From contig CAZWDL010000004.1 of the NCBI GenBank assembly GCA_964632995.1, forward strand, positions 46,431 to 110,430: DNA of 64,000 bases. The letters are read 5' to 3'. Positions 27,377-35,788 of this stretch are shown here, one piece after another. The first letter of the stretch is position 1. Each line of letters starts with the position of its first letter. This DNA comes from CAZWDL01 sp964632995 (GTDB lineage: Bacteria; Bacteroidota; Bacteroidia; Chitinophagales; Saprospiraceae). The position numbers and the translations under genes were made by a program. The notes beneath the pieces were generated by a model, which ran no database searches, was not told where the DNA came from, and was given only the letters and a program-made list of their open reading frames with translations.

Positions 27377-27535
27377 AGTTTAGTAGTTTAGCGCCCGGAT
27401 CACTTCGTGACCGGGCTGTTTAGGAGTTTAGCAGATCTGAAAACGAGATTTCCGGGTTTAGATCTGCTAAACTCCTAAACCAGCCGCTTCGACCGGACGG
27501 TCCGCAAGAAGGAGCGGTGGCTAAACTTCTAAACT
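27377..27535. repeat. Repeat family C, copy 2 (nested inverted repeats)
   Basis: The outer arms AGTTTAGTAGTTTAG and CTAAACTTCTAAACT enclose a second, perfect 20-bp pair TTTAGGAGTTTAGCAGATCT (27419-27438) and its complement (27460-27479). Two further small hairpins, CCCGGATCAC/GTGACCGGG and a CCGGACGGTCC core, sit between outer and inner arms. The right half is nearly identical, in reverse, to 35783-35850. Confidence 0.75.
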
Positions 27536-27564
27536 TTTCTGCCGGTTTTATCCATAAGTAATAT

Positions 27565-27728
27565 TAGAGCTTGTTTAAAATTCGATTCTGACTGCGAAAA
27601 AGATGCATTTTTGTTCTGGATGCAGGGAAATTTGAGCTTCGTAGTGGGGCTACGGAGCGAAAATTTGCCGAAATCCAGGGCAAAAAGGCGCTTTTGTAGC
27701 CCAGAAATTGAAATTTAAACAAGCTCTA
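27565..27728. mobile_element. MITE-like element folding into one long hairpin
   Basis: A 164-bp unit with terminal inverted repeats TAGAGCTTGTTTAAA. The whole unit is self-complementary: after the termini, AAGATGCATTTTTG pairs with CAAAAAGGCGCTTTTG, TGTTCTGGAT with ATCCAGGGCA, and AAATTTGAGCTTCGTAG with CTACGGAGCGAAAATTT, closing on TGGGG. A TA dinucleotide sits at each outer edge, as expected for a TA-duplicating transposase such as IS630/Tc1-mariner. No coding sequence is inside. Only one copy is in the window. Confidence 0.65.
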
Positions 27729-27743
27729 AAAGCGTACTCCTCC

Positions 27744-27760
27744 AAAGTCACCCCGTCAAT
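27744..27760 (+). repeat. Palindrome family B, half copy
   Basis: AAAGTCACCCCGTCAAT matches the right arm of family B. It lies 20 bp upstream of the start of the amidotransferase, so all three family B sites in the window are at gene starts. Confidence 0.65.
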
Positions 27761-27779
27761 CAATCCAAAAATTCAATCT

Positions 27780-28652
27780 ATGTGCCGTTTCGTCGCCTAT
27801 ATTGGCGCCCCCATCATCATCGACGAATTACTGATCAAACCCGAAAACTCGCTGGTCAACCAAAGCTACGACGCTGAGGAGATGTCGCAGACACTTAACG
27901 GCGACGGCTTCGGCCTGGGCTGGTATGCCCGGGATATCCGCAGGTATCCGGGGCTTTTCCGGTCCATTTCCCCCGCCTGGCACAACCAGAATCTGCTCTA
28001 CAACGCCTCTCTGATCAGGACGGATTGCCTTTTCGCGCACGTTCGGGCTGCCACGGAGGGCGAGGTCACCGAATACAACTGCCATCCTTTTCACTACAAG
28101 GAATACCTCATGATGCACAACGGCGGCATCGATCACTTTCCATTGGTCAAGCGCCGCTTGTTGTCGCTGCTTACAGATGATTTGTTTCTGTGGATAAAAG
28201 GGCAGACCGACTCCGAACACATCTTTGCCCTGCTCATACAGCATCTATTGGAAATCCGGACAGCCCATCACCGGCACTTGACCTGGCAGGAAGTGGCCGG
28301 CGCCTTCCGCAAGACATTTCAGGTAATAGACGAACTAAAACAGGCGGCCGGCATTGGGGAGGAACCTTCTGTCTATAATATGATGATCACCAACGGCGAA
28401 CGCATCTTTGGAACACGCTACAGTTCTCATTCCGAACGGGGAACACCAACGCTCTATTACGCTACCGGGTCACACTATGCCTGTAGGGACGGCGTAAGCA
28501 GGATGATCCCGGCCGGTGATGCAGACCAAAAAGCTGTGCTGGTTGTATCTGAAAAACTTACGAATGAAAAGGATGACTGGATTCCCATTCCGGAGAATCA
28601 TTTTATTGCGGTGGAAAAGGACCTGGAGGTTATCGTTCGGCCACTGGATTGA
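27780..28652 (+). CDS. Class II glutamine amidotransferase, EgtC/YafJ-like
   Basis: A 290-residue cytoplasmic amidohydrolase. The start at 27780 is fixed by the catalytic Cys2 (MCRFVAYIG), which must become N-terminal after Met removal; the upstream open frame runs through repeat DNA. The Ntn core shows NGDGFGLGWYA, FAHVRAATEG, NCHPF and MMHNGGIDHF, all in the expected order. The QTDSEHIFALLIQ segment supplies the next conserved block, and the protein ends with NHFIAVEKDLEVIVRPLD. Relatives include EgtC (gamma-glutamyl hydrolysis in ergothioneine synthesis) and the uncharacterised YafJ. No ergothioneine genes are adjacent, so the substrate is open. Confidence 0.87.
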   Translation: MCRFVAYIGAPIIIDELLIKPENSLVNQSYDAEEMSQTLNGDGFGLGWYARDIRRYPGLFRSISPAWHNQNLLYNASLIRTDCLFAHVRAATEGEVTEYNCHPFHYKEYLMMHNGGIDHFPLVKRRLLSLLTDDLFLWIKGQTDSEHIFALLIQHLLEIRTAHHRHLTWQEVAGAFRKTFQVIDELKQAAGIGEEPSVYNMMITNGERIFGTRYSSHSERGTPTLYYATGSHYACRDGVSRMIPAGDADQKAVLVVSEKLTNEKDDWIPIPENHFIAVEKDLEVIVRPLD

Positions 28653-28868
28653 TGAACTTTGGATGCTTCCTCCTCTTGAAGTCTATCCAGATGCCCAATT
28701 CCTCATGTCAGGGAAACCTGGCCTCGTCGCCGTCCGAAAAGTAAATTCCTGTTTTCCAGACTGTGCGCTTACCCGAAAAATGATCCGGGCATGACGATCC
28801 TCATTGGTGGGAATACCATTAAATCCTTAACTTTTAAATCATCCAAAATAACGATATAAAATTCTGCT

Positions 28869-30083
28869 ATGGATAGAAGAAAATTTATCGGCGCCAGTGC
28901 GGCGGTCGCCGGCGGCATGTTGGTCGGGGCCGATGCACTGGCGGCCGGCCGGCCAGTCAGCCCTAATGATGTCTTACAGATCGGCGTGATCGGCACCGGC
29001 GACCGGGGCGGCGGGCTCACCTGGCTGATGAAGCAATTCCCTCACCTTAAGGTGGTTGCCTGCTGCGACATCCTGCCCTTCCGCCTGGAAAAGGCGATGG
29101 CCAATGCGGATAAGAACGCCAAGGCCTACAAAGATTACCGCAAACTGCTGGACGACAAAAACGTCGACGCCGTCGTCATTGCCACGCCTTTGTCCATGCA
29201 CCACGATATGGCCGTCGACGTCATTGACGCCGAAAAGCATATCTACTGCGAAAAGACCATGACCTACCAGATCGACGAAGCGCTTGATCTGGTCGACCGG
29301 GTCAAGAAAACCGATAAAATATTCCAGGTCGGGCATCAGTATCGCTACCTGCCCTTGTATTTTGAGGTGGCGGAGGTTATCCGCCAGGGCTATCTCGGGC
29401 AGGTTACCAACGTCTACATCCAGTGGAACCGCAACGGCGACTGGCGGCGTTATGTTCCCAAACCCAAGTACGAGCGTATCATCAATTGGCGCATGTATAA
29501 GGAATTCTCCGGTGGTCTCACCGCCGAGCTGCACTCCCACCAGGTCGACTTCGTCAACTGGATTTTTGACAGCCATCCCACCCGCGTGGCCGGCTTCGGC
29601 GGTATCGATTACTGGAAAGACGGGCGCGAAACCTTAGACAATGTCAATACTATCCTCGAATACCCCAACGGTATGAAGGTCAACTGTATCTCGCTGACCG
29701 CCAATGCCCACGAGGGGTATTTGTTCAAGTTTAAAGGAAGTAAAGGGACTATTGAACTGGGCGTCAACGGTGGTATGGTCTACTACGAAGAGCTCAATAA
29801 AAAAGAGAAGGGCAATGTCGACGGCGTCTCCGGCGCCACCATGATGGCTGTTGACAAGAGTAAAGGATATCCCATCGAAGTTGAGCAGGAAAACGAAGAC
29901 TGGGAAGGTACTCACTACGCCCTCACCGAGTTTTACGAGAGTGTACGCGACGGGAAAATGCCGGTTTCCAACGTCTATACCGGCGCCAAAACCGCCATCA
30001 GCGTCCGCATGGCTATCGATGCGCTGCGCGGCGGCGAGATACAGTACTGGAAGGACAAATACAACAAGGTCAACGGCGCGTAG
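28869..30083 (+). CDS. Tat-exported Gfo/Idh/MocA family oxidoreductase
   Basis: A 404-residue NAD(P)-binding oxidoreductase with a Tat signal (MDRRKFIGASAAVAGGMLVG). The Rossmann start is IGVIGTGDRGG and the family signature EKTMTYQ follows (Lys of the usual EKP motif). A long Trp-rich insert, QWNRNGDWRRYVPKP, and the active-site His region TAELHSHQVDFVNWIF come next. Exported members of this family keep a tightly bound nicotinamide cofactor. They have been linked to oxidation or redox-neutral rearrangement of glycosides, including glycosidase-like chemistry in GH109. It is a single gene, 216 bp after the amidotransferase, and its function may belong with the exported redox genes at 11-23 kb. 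Confidence 0.85.
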   Translation: MDRRKFIGASAAVAGGMLVGADALAAGRPVSPNDVLQIGVIGTGDRGGGLTWLMKQFPHLKVVACCDILPFRLEKAMANADKNAKAYKDYRKLLDDKNVDAVVIATPLSMHHDMAVDVIDAEKHIYCEKTMTYQIDEALDLVDRVKKTDKIFQVGHQYRYLPLYFEVAEVIRQGYLGQVTNVYIQWNRNGDWRRYVPKPKYERIINWRMYKEFSGGLTAELHSHQVDFVNWIFDSHPTRVAGFGGIDYWKDGRETLDNVNTILEYPNGMKVNCISLTANAHEGYLFKFKGSKGTIELGVNGGMVYYEELNKKEKGNVDGVSGATMMAVDKSKGYPIEVEQENEDWEGTHYALTEFYESVRDGKMPVSNVYTGAKTAISVRMAIDALRGGEIQYWKDKYNKVNGA

Positions 30084-30090
30084 CGCGGGT

Positions 30091-30163
30091 GCCGGATACT
30101 TTTGAGGAACCGGAAAATCCGGGGTGAACGCAAAGCAACGGTTGTTCCTCAACGGTATCCGGC
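30091..30163. repeat. Interrupted inverted repeat downstream of the oxidoreductase
   Basis: GCCGGATAC and TTGAGGAAC on the left pair with GTTCCTCAA and GTATCCGGC on the right, with a small CCGGAAAATCCGG hairpin near the centre. It begins 8 bp after the stop, a likely 3'-end structure of the transcript. Confidence 0.6.
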
Positions 30164-30347
30164 AAACAGTTCCTGACTTCCCCCTTGGCAGGATGGTGCA
30201 GGATACAATACAGGGTCAATCCCATTACATTTATTGTACGTGCTCCTGAAGCCTTCGGGATAGCATGTTTTCTCATTTGGCGAAAGCCTGAAGAAGCTCC
30301 GGAAGCCGTGCAAAACTGACTTTTCCCTACAAAAATGTCAACATATA

Positions 30348-32450
30348 ATGTACACTACCAAAGAATTTAAGCATGTCGATTATTTATGGGACGACGAAGT
30401 TGCCCGCTCTCTGGAAGGAGACGAGGTGGCATTGCTGATCTATCGCTCCAATATTCTCGGCGCCGATCTGCGGATCACCAATTACGGCGGAGGGAATACC
30501 AGTTGTAAAACGATTGAACCGGACCCCCTTACCGGAGAAGAAAAAGAGATCATGTGGGTGAAAGGCTCGGGGGGCGATCTCGGTACGCTGAAACGCGAGG
30601 GCTTGGCCGCCTTGTATATGGATCGGCTGCATGCTCTGAAGAAGCGTTATCGCGGACTGGAATACGAAGATGAAATGGTCGGCCTGTTAGCGCACTGTAT
30701 CTACGATCCGGATTCGCGGGCGCCGTCTATCGATACCCCGCTCCACGCTTTCCTGCCCTTCAGACACATCGATCACCTGCACCCGGATGCCGTCATCGCC
30801 ATCGCGGCCGCAAAGGAGGGAAAGCAGATCACCGAAGAGCTGTTTCAGGGCGAACTGGGTTGGGTGGACTGGCAGCGCCCCGGCTTTGATTTGGGCCTGC
30901 AACTGGAAAAGTGCCTGGAGGAAAATCCCGGCATCCGTGGCATTATGCTGGGCGGCCACGGCGTATTCACCTGGGGCGACACCTCCTATGAATGTTACCT
31001 GAACAGCCTGGAAGTCATCGAGCGCGCCAGCGAGTACATCAGTGAGCGGGAAGGGAAGGAAGGGCCGGTATTCGGCGGTGAGAAAGTTGCGCCGCTCGAA
31101 GCCTCGCAGCGCAAATCGCAGGCTGCGGGACTGGCGCCCGTTCTCCGCGGCTTGTGTTCCTCGGAAAATCTCATGGTAGGCCACTTTACCGATACGGAAA
31201 AAGTACTGGAATTCATCGGTAGTCGCGACCTGTCGCGTCTGGCCCCTATGGGTACCAGTTGCCCGGACCACTTCCTGCGCACTAAAATACGCCCGTTGGT
31301 CCTCGATCTGGCGCCCGGTACCGATTTGTCGGCAGAAAAGGTTCGGAAACAGCTGGAGGGAGCCTTTGAGGCTTACCGCGAAGATTACAAGGCCTATTAC
31401 GAAGCAAATAAGGAGCCCGACAGCCCACCCATGCGTGATCCAAATCCCGTTGTCATCCTCTGGCCGGGTGTAGGCATGTTTACTTTTGCAAAAAACAAAC
31501 AGACCGCACGGGTGGCAGCTGAATTTTATATTAACGCCATCAATGTAATGCGGGGAGCGGAAGCCATCTCGGAATATACCGCTCTGCCACAGAAGGAGGC
31601 CTTCAACATAGAGTACTGGCAGCTGGAAGAAGCCAAGCTCCGGCGCCTGCCGCCCGAGCAGCCGCTTTCGCGCAGGATCGCCTTCATTACCGGTGCGGCC
31701 GGAGGAATCGGTGCGGCGATCGCCGAAAAATTGAGTTCAGAAGGCGCCTGCGTGGTGCTCACTGACGTTAGTGAAGCTGATCTGAAACAGAGTTATGATC
31801 GTTACGGCGCCGATAAAGCTGCCTTCGCGGTTTGTGATGTGCGGGATGAGGACGCGATTCAATCGGCTTATCAGGCGGCCAGCCTGTCCTTCGGTGGTGT
31901 CGATATCGTCATTCACAGCGCCGGCCTGGCGGTTTCCAAACCGCTGGAAGATACTACCCTGGACGACTGGAACCTGCTTGACGATGTCATTGCCAAGGGA
32001 CAGTTTCTGCTGTCAAAGCAGGGGGTAGAAATTATGCGGAAGCAAGGCGCCGGCGGTGACATTGTTAATATTGTCAGTAAAAACGCCCTGGTCGCCGGGC
32101 CCAACAACGTAGGCTATGGTACGGCTAAAGCCGCCCAGCTGCACATGTCGCGCCTGCTGGCCGCCGAGTTGGCTAAAGATAAAATCCGGGTCAATGTCGT
32201 TAATCCCGATGCGGTCATCGTCGGCTCCAAAATATGGGAAGGGGAGTGGGCCAGGAAACGCGCCGAAGTTTATGGCGTCAGCGTCGAGGAATTACCGAAA
32301 TACTACGCGCAGCGCAACCTGCTAAAGGAGATCATCCTGCCGGAAGATATCGCCAACGGGGTTTTTGCCATCGTCGGCGGTCTGCTGAACAAGAGCACCG
32401 GCAACGTCCTGAATGTGGACGGCGGCATCGCTCCGGCTTTCGTGCGCTAA
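30348..32450 (+). CDS. rhaEW: Bifunctional rhamnulose-1-phosphate aldolase / L-lactaldehyde dehydrogenase
   Basis: A 700-residue cytoplasmic fusion. Residues about 1-430 are a class II aldolase of the AraD/RhaD type (ITNYGGGNTS, zinc-ligand histidines in TPLHAFLPFRHIDHLHPDA and GGHGVFTWGD). Residues about 440-700 are a short-chain dehydrogenase (FITGAAGGIGAAIAEKL, catalytic Tyr/Lys in VGYGTAKAA). The first domain splits L-rhamnulose 1-phosphate to dihydroxyacetone phosphate and L-lactaldehyde; the second oxidises the aldehyde to lactate, as shown for Bacillus RhaEW. The isomerase and kinase of the same pathway follow in order. The gaps of about 350 bp between them contain hairpins, so each gene may have its own promoter. 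Confidence 0.9.
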   Translation: MYTTKEFKHVDYLWDDEVARSLEGDEVALLIYRSNILGADLRITNYGGGNTSCKTIEPDPLTGEEKEIMWVKGSGGDLGTLKREGLAALYMDRLHALKKRYRGLEYEDEMVGLLAHCIYDPDSRAPSIDTPLHAFLPFRHIDHLHPDAVIAIAAAKEGKQITEELFQGELGWVDWQRPGFDLGLQLEKCLEENPGIRGIMLGGHGVFTWGDTSYECYLNSLEVIERASEYISEREGKEGPVFGGEKVAPLEASQRKSQAAGLAPVLRGLCSSENLMVGHFTDTEKVLEFIGSRDLSRLAPMGTSCPDHFLRTKIRPLVLDLAPGTDLSAEKVRKQLEGAFEAYREDYKAYYEANKEPDSPPMRDPNPVVILWPGVGMFTFAKNKQTARVAAEFYINAINVMRGAEAISEYTALPQKEAFNIEYWQLEEAKLRRLPPEQPLSRRIAFITGAAGGIGAAIAEKLSSEGACVVLTDVSEADLKQSYDRYGADKAAFAVCDVRDEDAIQSAYQAASLSFGGVDIVIHSAGLAVSKPLEDTTLDDWNLLDDVIAKGQFLLSKQGVEIMRKQGAGGDIVNIVSKNALVAGPNNVGYGTAKAAQLHMSRLLAAELAKDKIRVNVVNPDAVIVGSKIWEGEWARKRAEVYGVSVEELPKYYAQRNLLKEIILPEDIANGVFAIVGGLLNKSTGNVLNVDGGIAPAFVR

Positions 32451-32533
32451 GCGCCCGCGCCTGAAAATTTCATACATTACGGAAGTTTGCATTGCCGGTG
32501 ACTGCGGTCCCGGCAATTGCAAGCTTTGCCTTA

Positions 32534-32567
32534 TCAGGCGGCGCCTTTGAGGGCGCCTCCTGATTTT
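32534..32567 (+). terminator. Family E hairpin with T-run after rhaEW
   Basis: TCAGGCGGCGCC and GGCGCCTCCTGA form a 12-bp stem with one mismatch and a 6-base loop, followed by TTTT. It is a good intrinsic terminator candidate 84 bp after the stop of rhaEW. Confidence 0.65.
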
Positions 32568-32705
32568 GCGACTTTGATGGAGCGGTAAGCGCTGCTTAGC
32601 GTGTATACTCGATGTAAATTGGTTTGAGAACTTCTCAAACCATTTCGACCTCAGTGTAAGAAAAAAGCCAGCTCGCGCTGGGAAAGCGCAACCTGGTGCA
32701 GGCCT

Positions 32706-32739
32706 ACCAGGAGGGCCTTTCCCAGGCCCTCCTGGTTTC
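32706..32739 (+). terminator. Strong hairpin terminator upstream of rhaI
   Basis: CCAGGAGGGCCT pairs perfectly with AGGCCCTCCTGG around TTCCC and is followed by TTTC. With the family E hairpin it fills the 353-bp gap 32451-32803. The remainder of the gap holds only a partial GCGCAACCTGG repeat and an ATGAAACCATG-like tandem before the start of rhaI. Confidence 0.6.
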
Positions 32740-32803
32740 AAAACCGGAAGCTACCATGAGACCGTAAAGCCATGAAGCCATGAAACAATGAAACCATACG
32801 CCT

Positions 32804-34081
32804 ATGCCTGTCACCACCAAACAGATTGAATCTCACAACGAACAATGGAAAACCCGCCATAATCGGCAATGGACCTATCTACGGGAACAGCTGGAAGAAC
32901 GTGGCCTGAACCCGGACGGAATGGTCGAAAAAGTCATGGACTTCCAGGTCGCCATCCCCAGTTGGGCGCTTGGCGCCGGCGGCACCCGCTTCGGCCGCTT
33001 CTCCATTGGCGGGGAGCCGGGGAGTTTGGAGGAAAAAATTACGGATGTCGGCACGATTCACGCACTTACCCGGGCCGCGGGCGCCATCTCGCTGCACATC
33101 CCCTGGGATATTCCGCAAGATCCGGCGCGGATTAAAACGCTGGCCGCGAAATACGGGCTGGCTTTCGACGCCGTTAACTCCAATACCTTTCAGGATCAGC
33201 CGGGGCCGGAACTGAGTTATAAGTACGGCTCCCTATCCCATACCGATCCTGCCGTGCGCCGCCGGGCCATTGAGCACAACATGGAAGTAATTGAGCATGG
33301 TAAGGCGCTGGGCTCGAAATCGATTACGGTCTGGCTGTCGGACGGCAGCAATTTCCCCGGCCAGCAGAATTTTCGCCGCGCGCTGGAACGTACGCTCAAT
33401 TCACTGGCGCAGATCTACGATCACCTGCCGGCCGACTGGCGGATGTTCATTGAGTATAAGCCTTACGAACCCAATTTCTATTCGACGGTCATCCAGGATT
33501 GGGGAACCTCCAAACTGCTGGCCGACCGTCTCGGCGAACGCGCCTATGTGCTGGTCGATCTCGGCCATCACCTGCCGAATACCAACATCGAACAGATCGT
33601 CGCCACCCTGCTCTGGACCGGCAAGCTCGGCGGTTTCCATTTTAACGACTCCAAATTTGGTGACGATGACCTGACGGTAGGCGCCATAAAGCCCTACCAG
33701 CTGTTCCTGATCTTCAACGAACTGGTGTACAGTCTGGAAAGCAGCAACCCGCCCGAACTGGCCTGGATGATCGACGCCAGCCATAACGTTAAGGACCCGC
33801 TGGAAGATCTCATGCAGTCGCTTGAAGCCATCCGTCTGGCTTGCGCCCGCGCACTCATCATTGACCGCGAAGCGCTGGAAAAGGCCCGCAACGTCAACGA
33901 TGTAACCATGGCCCAGGAACTACTGCAGGATGCCTTCCGCACCGACCTGCGCCCCCTGCTGCGTGAGGCGCGCCTGCAGGCGAGAGCAGCAGCCGACCCC
34001 ATCGCCCTGTACCGCGATCTGGAACTGCGCCGTCAGCTGATCGATGAACGGGGAGAGAAGACCGTAGCGACAGGACTTTGA
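32804..34081 (+). CDS. rhaI: L-rhamnose isomerase, TIM-barrel RhaI type
   Basis: A 425-residue cytoplasmic aldose-ketose isomerase of the Pseudomonas/Rhizobium RhaI class, distinct from the E. coli RhaA sequence group. It opens with a helical arm (IESHNEQWKTRHNRQW) and the family start VMDFQVAIPSWALGAGGTRF. Metal ligands are visible as FIEYKPYEP (Glu), VLVDLGHHLP (Asp, His) and GFHFNDSKFGDDDL (His, Asp). It converts L-rhamnose to L-rhamnulose, the substrate of the kinase encoded next. The length is normal. Related enzymes also interconvert L-lyxose and D-allose, so other sugars cannot be excluded. Confidence 0.9.
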   Translation: MPVTTKQIESHNEQWKTRHNRQWTYLREQLEERGLNPDGMVEKVMDFQVAIPSWALGAGGTRFGRFSIGGEPGSLEEKITDVGTIHALTRAAGAISLHIPWDIPQDPARIKTLAAKYGLAFDAVNSNTFQDQPGPELSYKYGSLSHTDPAVRRRAIEHNMEVIEHGKALGSKSITVWLSDGSNFPGQQNFRRALERTLNSLAQIYDHLPADWRMFIEYKPYEPNFYSTVIQDWGTSKLLADRLGERAYVLVDLGHHLPNTNIEQIVATLLWTGKLGGFHFNDSKFGDDDLTVGAIKPYQLFLIFNELVYSLESSNPPELAWMIDASHNVKDPLEDLMQSLEAIRLACARALIIDREALEKARNVNDVTMAQELLQDAFRTDLRPLLREARLQARAAADPIALYRDLELRRQLIDERGEKTVATGL

Positions 34082-34134
34082 TTGGAGCGCGGAGCTTTGC
34101 TTCGCGAGTGTAGCAAGGACGGCGATAATTGAGA

Positions 34135-34179
34135 GTATATCTCCTTGCCCAACCAGGTGCAACTTGGGCGGGGATATAC
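34135..34179 (+). terminator. Hairpin after rhaI
   Basis: GTATATCTCCTTGCCCAA and TTGGGCGGGGATATAC form an imperfect stem 54 bp after the stop of rhaI. Beyond it, ATGAACAGGATG and a later TCCTGTTCATCCTG form a second, looser inverted pair (about 34225-34300). The gap 34082-34429 has no gene. Confidence 0.55.
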
Positions 34180-34390
34180 AAGATCATATACATTTATAGA
34201 ATCCAGTATCCTGCGGAAACTGAGATGAACAGGATGCCGAAAACCTAAAAATCCAATAAATCCCATCAATCCTGTCTAAAACTTCCTGTTCATCCTGTAT
34301 TCTTTAAAACAAAAGTTAATTTTGTCCGGGTACTTGAAAGTATTGCCGGAAATTCAATAATAAAAACGGATTAACAGGGTGACGGGATTC

Positions 34391-34427
34391 GATTTCCGAC
34401 TTCCGACTTCCCATTTCCGACTTCCCC
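34391..34427 (+). repeat. TTCCGACT-type short tandem repeat before the kinase start
   Basis: Four near-copies of a TTTCCGACTTCC unit run up to 2 bp before the ATG of the kinase gene. The same unit recurs at 38753-38796 and, shortened, near 39914. Variation in copy number here would change the distance between promoter and start. Confidence 0.6.
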
Positions 34428-34429
34428 TT

Positions 34430-35788
34430 ATGCCCTTAACCGCCATTTTCGACATCGGAAAAACCAACAAAAAACTCCTCCTCTACGACGAGGACCTGAA
34501 TGTGGTAGAGCAACACCAGACCCACCTGCCGGAGACGGAGGATGAGGACGGATTTCCTGCCGAAGATATAGAAGCCCTCAGCAAATGGGTGAAGGCGCAG
34601 CTGCAGTCCTTACTGGACAAGCACGGTTCGGAGATCGGACATTTGAACTTCTCCACTTACGGCGCCACGCTGGTCCACCTGGGCGCGCACGGAGAACCGG
34701 TCACTCCGGTGTACAATTACCTGAAACCTTATCCTGAAGAGTTGCTGGAGCAGTTTTACGATCAGTACGGCGATCCTGCGACCATCGCCCGGGAAACGGC
34801 TTCACCGCAGCTGGGCATGCTCAACTCAGGAATGCAACTGTACCGGCTGCGCCACCGCCGCCCCGAGCAATTCGTGAAAATTTACAATACCCTGCACTTT
34901 CCCCAGTACTTCTACTACCTGTTCACCGGCAAGCCTGCAAACGAATATACCAGCCTGGGCTGCCACACCAATCTCTGGCACTACGGAAGGCAGGATTATC
35001 ACTCCTGGGTGTACGATGAGCGTCTGGCGCGTCTGTTCCCCCCGCTTATGCCGGCGACGAGCGCTACTCCTGCTGACTTTGAGGGTCATGAACTGCAAGT
35101 GGGTATCGGAATCCACGACAGCTCGGCGGCCCTGCTCCCTTATCTCCTTTCGGAAAAAACGCCCTTTATTCTGTTGTCCACCGGCACTTGGAGCATTGCG
35201 ATGAATCCCTTTAATCACAAGGAACTGAACAAAGAAGAACTGGAACAGGATTGTCTGAACTATATGCAGATCGACGGCCGGCCCGTCAGGGCGTCCCGTC
35301 TCTTTCTGGGCAAGGAATATGAGGGGCAGGCAATGGCGCTGGCCGAACGCTACGGTAAGCAAGAAGATGCTCACCGAGCACTGCGATTCGATCCGGACTT
35401 ATACCGAAAAGCCTCAGAGCGAAATCAACGTTATTTTTCCTGGAAGCACCTTCCGGAATACCTGCCTTCCCCGGCAGATGGCCATCCGGAGGACTTGTCC
35501 TCTTTTGAGATGGCCCATCACCAACTGATGTACGAGCTGGTGGAGGCCCAGCGGCATAGCCTGAATCTGGTTAAGAGTGAAGAAAAGGTGGAAAAAATCT
35601 TTGTCGACGGCGGCTTTTCTCAAAACGAACTCTATCTGAAAATCCTGGCGGCGGCTCTGCCGGAGCAGCAGGTAATCGCCGCGGAGGCGGCTTCGGGGTC
35701 AGCGCTGGGAGCGGCGCTGGCCGTGCGGGGAAAGGATGTGCCGGCGGGGTTTTTGGAGAAGCATTACCGGTTGAGAAGGTTAGTTTAG
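34430..35788 (+). CDS. rhaB: FGGY-family sugar kinase, probably rhamnulokinase
   Basis: A 452-residue cytoplasmic kinase. The start at 34430 is set by the FGGY opening MPLTAIFDIGKTNKK; the open frame extends 51 bp upstream through a tandem repeat. The C-terminal ATP-binding half shows ILLSTGTWSIAMNPF and the family block EKIFVDGGFSQNELYLKILA, with ASGSALGAALA near the end. With rhaEW and rhaI upstream it should phosphorylate L-rhamnulose at O1. The last residues and the TAG stop lie on the edge of a family C repeat (GGTTAGTTTAG). Fuculokinase activity is an alternative given the GH29 fucosidase in the window. Confidence 0.85.
   Translation: MPLTAIFDIGKTNKKLLLYDEDLNVVEQHQTHLPETEDEDGFPAEDIEALSKWVKAQLQSLLDKHGSEIGHLNFSTYGATLVHLGAHGEPVTPVYNYLKPYPEELLEQFYDQYGDPATIARETASPQLGMLNSGMQLYRLRHRRPEQFVKIYNTLHFPQYFYYLFTGKPANEYTSLGCHTNLWHYGRQDYHSWVYDERLARLFPPLMPATSATPADFEGHELQVGIGIHDSSAALLPYLLSEKTPFILLSTGTWSIAMNPFNHKELNKEELEQDCLNYMQIDGRPVRASRLFLGKEYEGQAMALAERYGKQEDAHRALRFDPDLYRKASERNQRYFSWKHLPEYLPSPADGHPEDLSSFEMAHHQLMYELVEAQRHSLNLVKSEEKVEKIFVDGGFSQNELYLKILAAALPEQQVIAAEAASGSALGAALAVRGKDVPAGFLEKHYRLRRLV

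Noticed and set aside
27249..27779. CRISPR-like appearance of the repeat-rich gap
   Set aside because: Repeats differ from each other in length and sequence and there are no regular spacers or cas genes.
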